This document shows positions 5,086 through 5,127 of a DNA stretch of 5,127 bases, piece by piece. Every line of letters begins with the position of its first letter. Position 1 is the first letter of the stretch. This stretch comes from Actinomycetes bacterium (lineage in GTDB: Bacteria > Actinomycetota > Coriobacteriia > Coriobacteriales > Eggerthellaceae), in the NCBI GenBank assembly GCA_023403475.1, contig JAEYEL010000059.1:1-5127 (forward strand), read 5' to 3'. The notes below the pieces were generated by a model. That model did not search any database, was not told where the DNA came from, and saw nothing but the letters and a program-made list of their open reading frames with translations. A program made the position numbers and the translations under genes.

Positions 5086-5093
5086 CCCCCTTT
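5086..5093 (-). promoter_or_regulatory. Ribosome binding site of the DUF523 gene
   Basis: Read on the minus strand this is AAAGGGGG, eight bases before the GTG start, and it supports GTG as the true start. A similar run (GAGAAGGGGAG, minus strand) occurs about 23 bases further upstream at 5109-5119. Confidence 0.65.
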
Positions 5094-5127
5094 CTCGCTA
5101 AGCTGGGTCTCCCCTTCTCGTTAGCCG

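Overview
The window looks like chromosomal DNA from a GC-rich Gram-positive bacterium. I would guess Coriobacteriia, Eggerthellaceae-like. The grounds are the SUF-type cysteine desulfurase paired with a zinc-dependent SufU partner, the GC-rich genes, the tRNA with an encoded CCA end, and the AG-rich ribosome binding sites. The taxonomic call is an inference from style, not a match.

Layout, left to right. (1) 1-1012: the C-terminal half of a SufS cysteine desulfurase runs off the left edge and overlaps a complete sufU by 11 bases; both belong to the Fe-S cluster assembly pathway. (2) 1013-1385: a gene-free stretch with three kinds of structure. These are a 41/42-base tandem repeat (1065-1161), a roughly 120-bp element bounded by long imperfect inverted repeats with a third arm inside (1190-1310), and an extended -10 promoter followed by a 9-bp perfect hairpin. 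(3) 1386-1471: a complete tRNA-Leu(UAG). (4) 1474-2486: a visibly AT-richer two-gene module, a 74-residue Cro/CI-type DNA-binding protein overlapping a 237-residue class II Fic protein. It is preceded by repeated CCTTTAC boxes that look like its own operator. (5) 2487-2742: a short spacer with a promoter for the next gene. (6) 2743-4596: adenine deaminase (ade), with an in-frame hexanucleotide repeat coding for Ala-Gln in its interdomain linker. (7) 4583-5077, minus strand: a DUF523/TudS-like cysteine protein converging on ade with a 14-base overlap.

How the genes fit together. SufS and SufU are one functional pair: SufS takes sulfur from cysteine and SufU accepts it. The HTH-Fic pair is a self-contained, probably acquired unit, in which the HTH protein likely represses the operon and the Fic enzyme carries its own inhibitory helix. 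Ade (purine salvage) and the DUF523 protein (whose characterised relatives desulfurate thiobases using an Fe-S cluster) are neighbours but on opposite strands, so a functional link is only a hypothesis.

I do not see a clearly new multi-gene system. The best candidates for a second look are the HTH-Fic module with its operator array, the inverted-repeat element beside the tRNA, and the variable-looking repeat inside ade.
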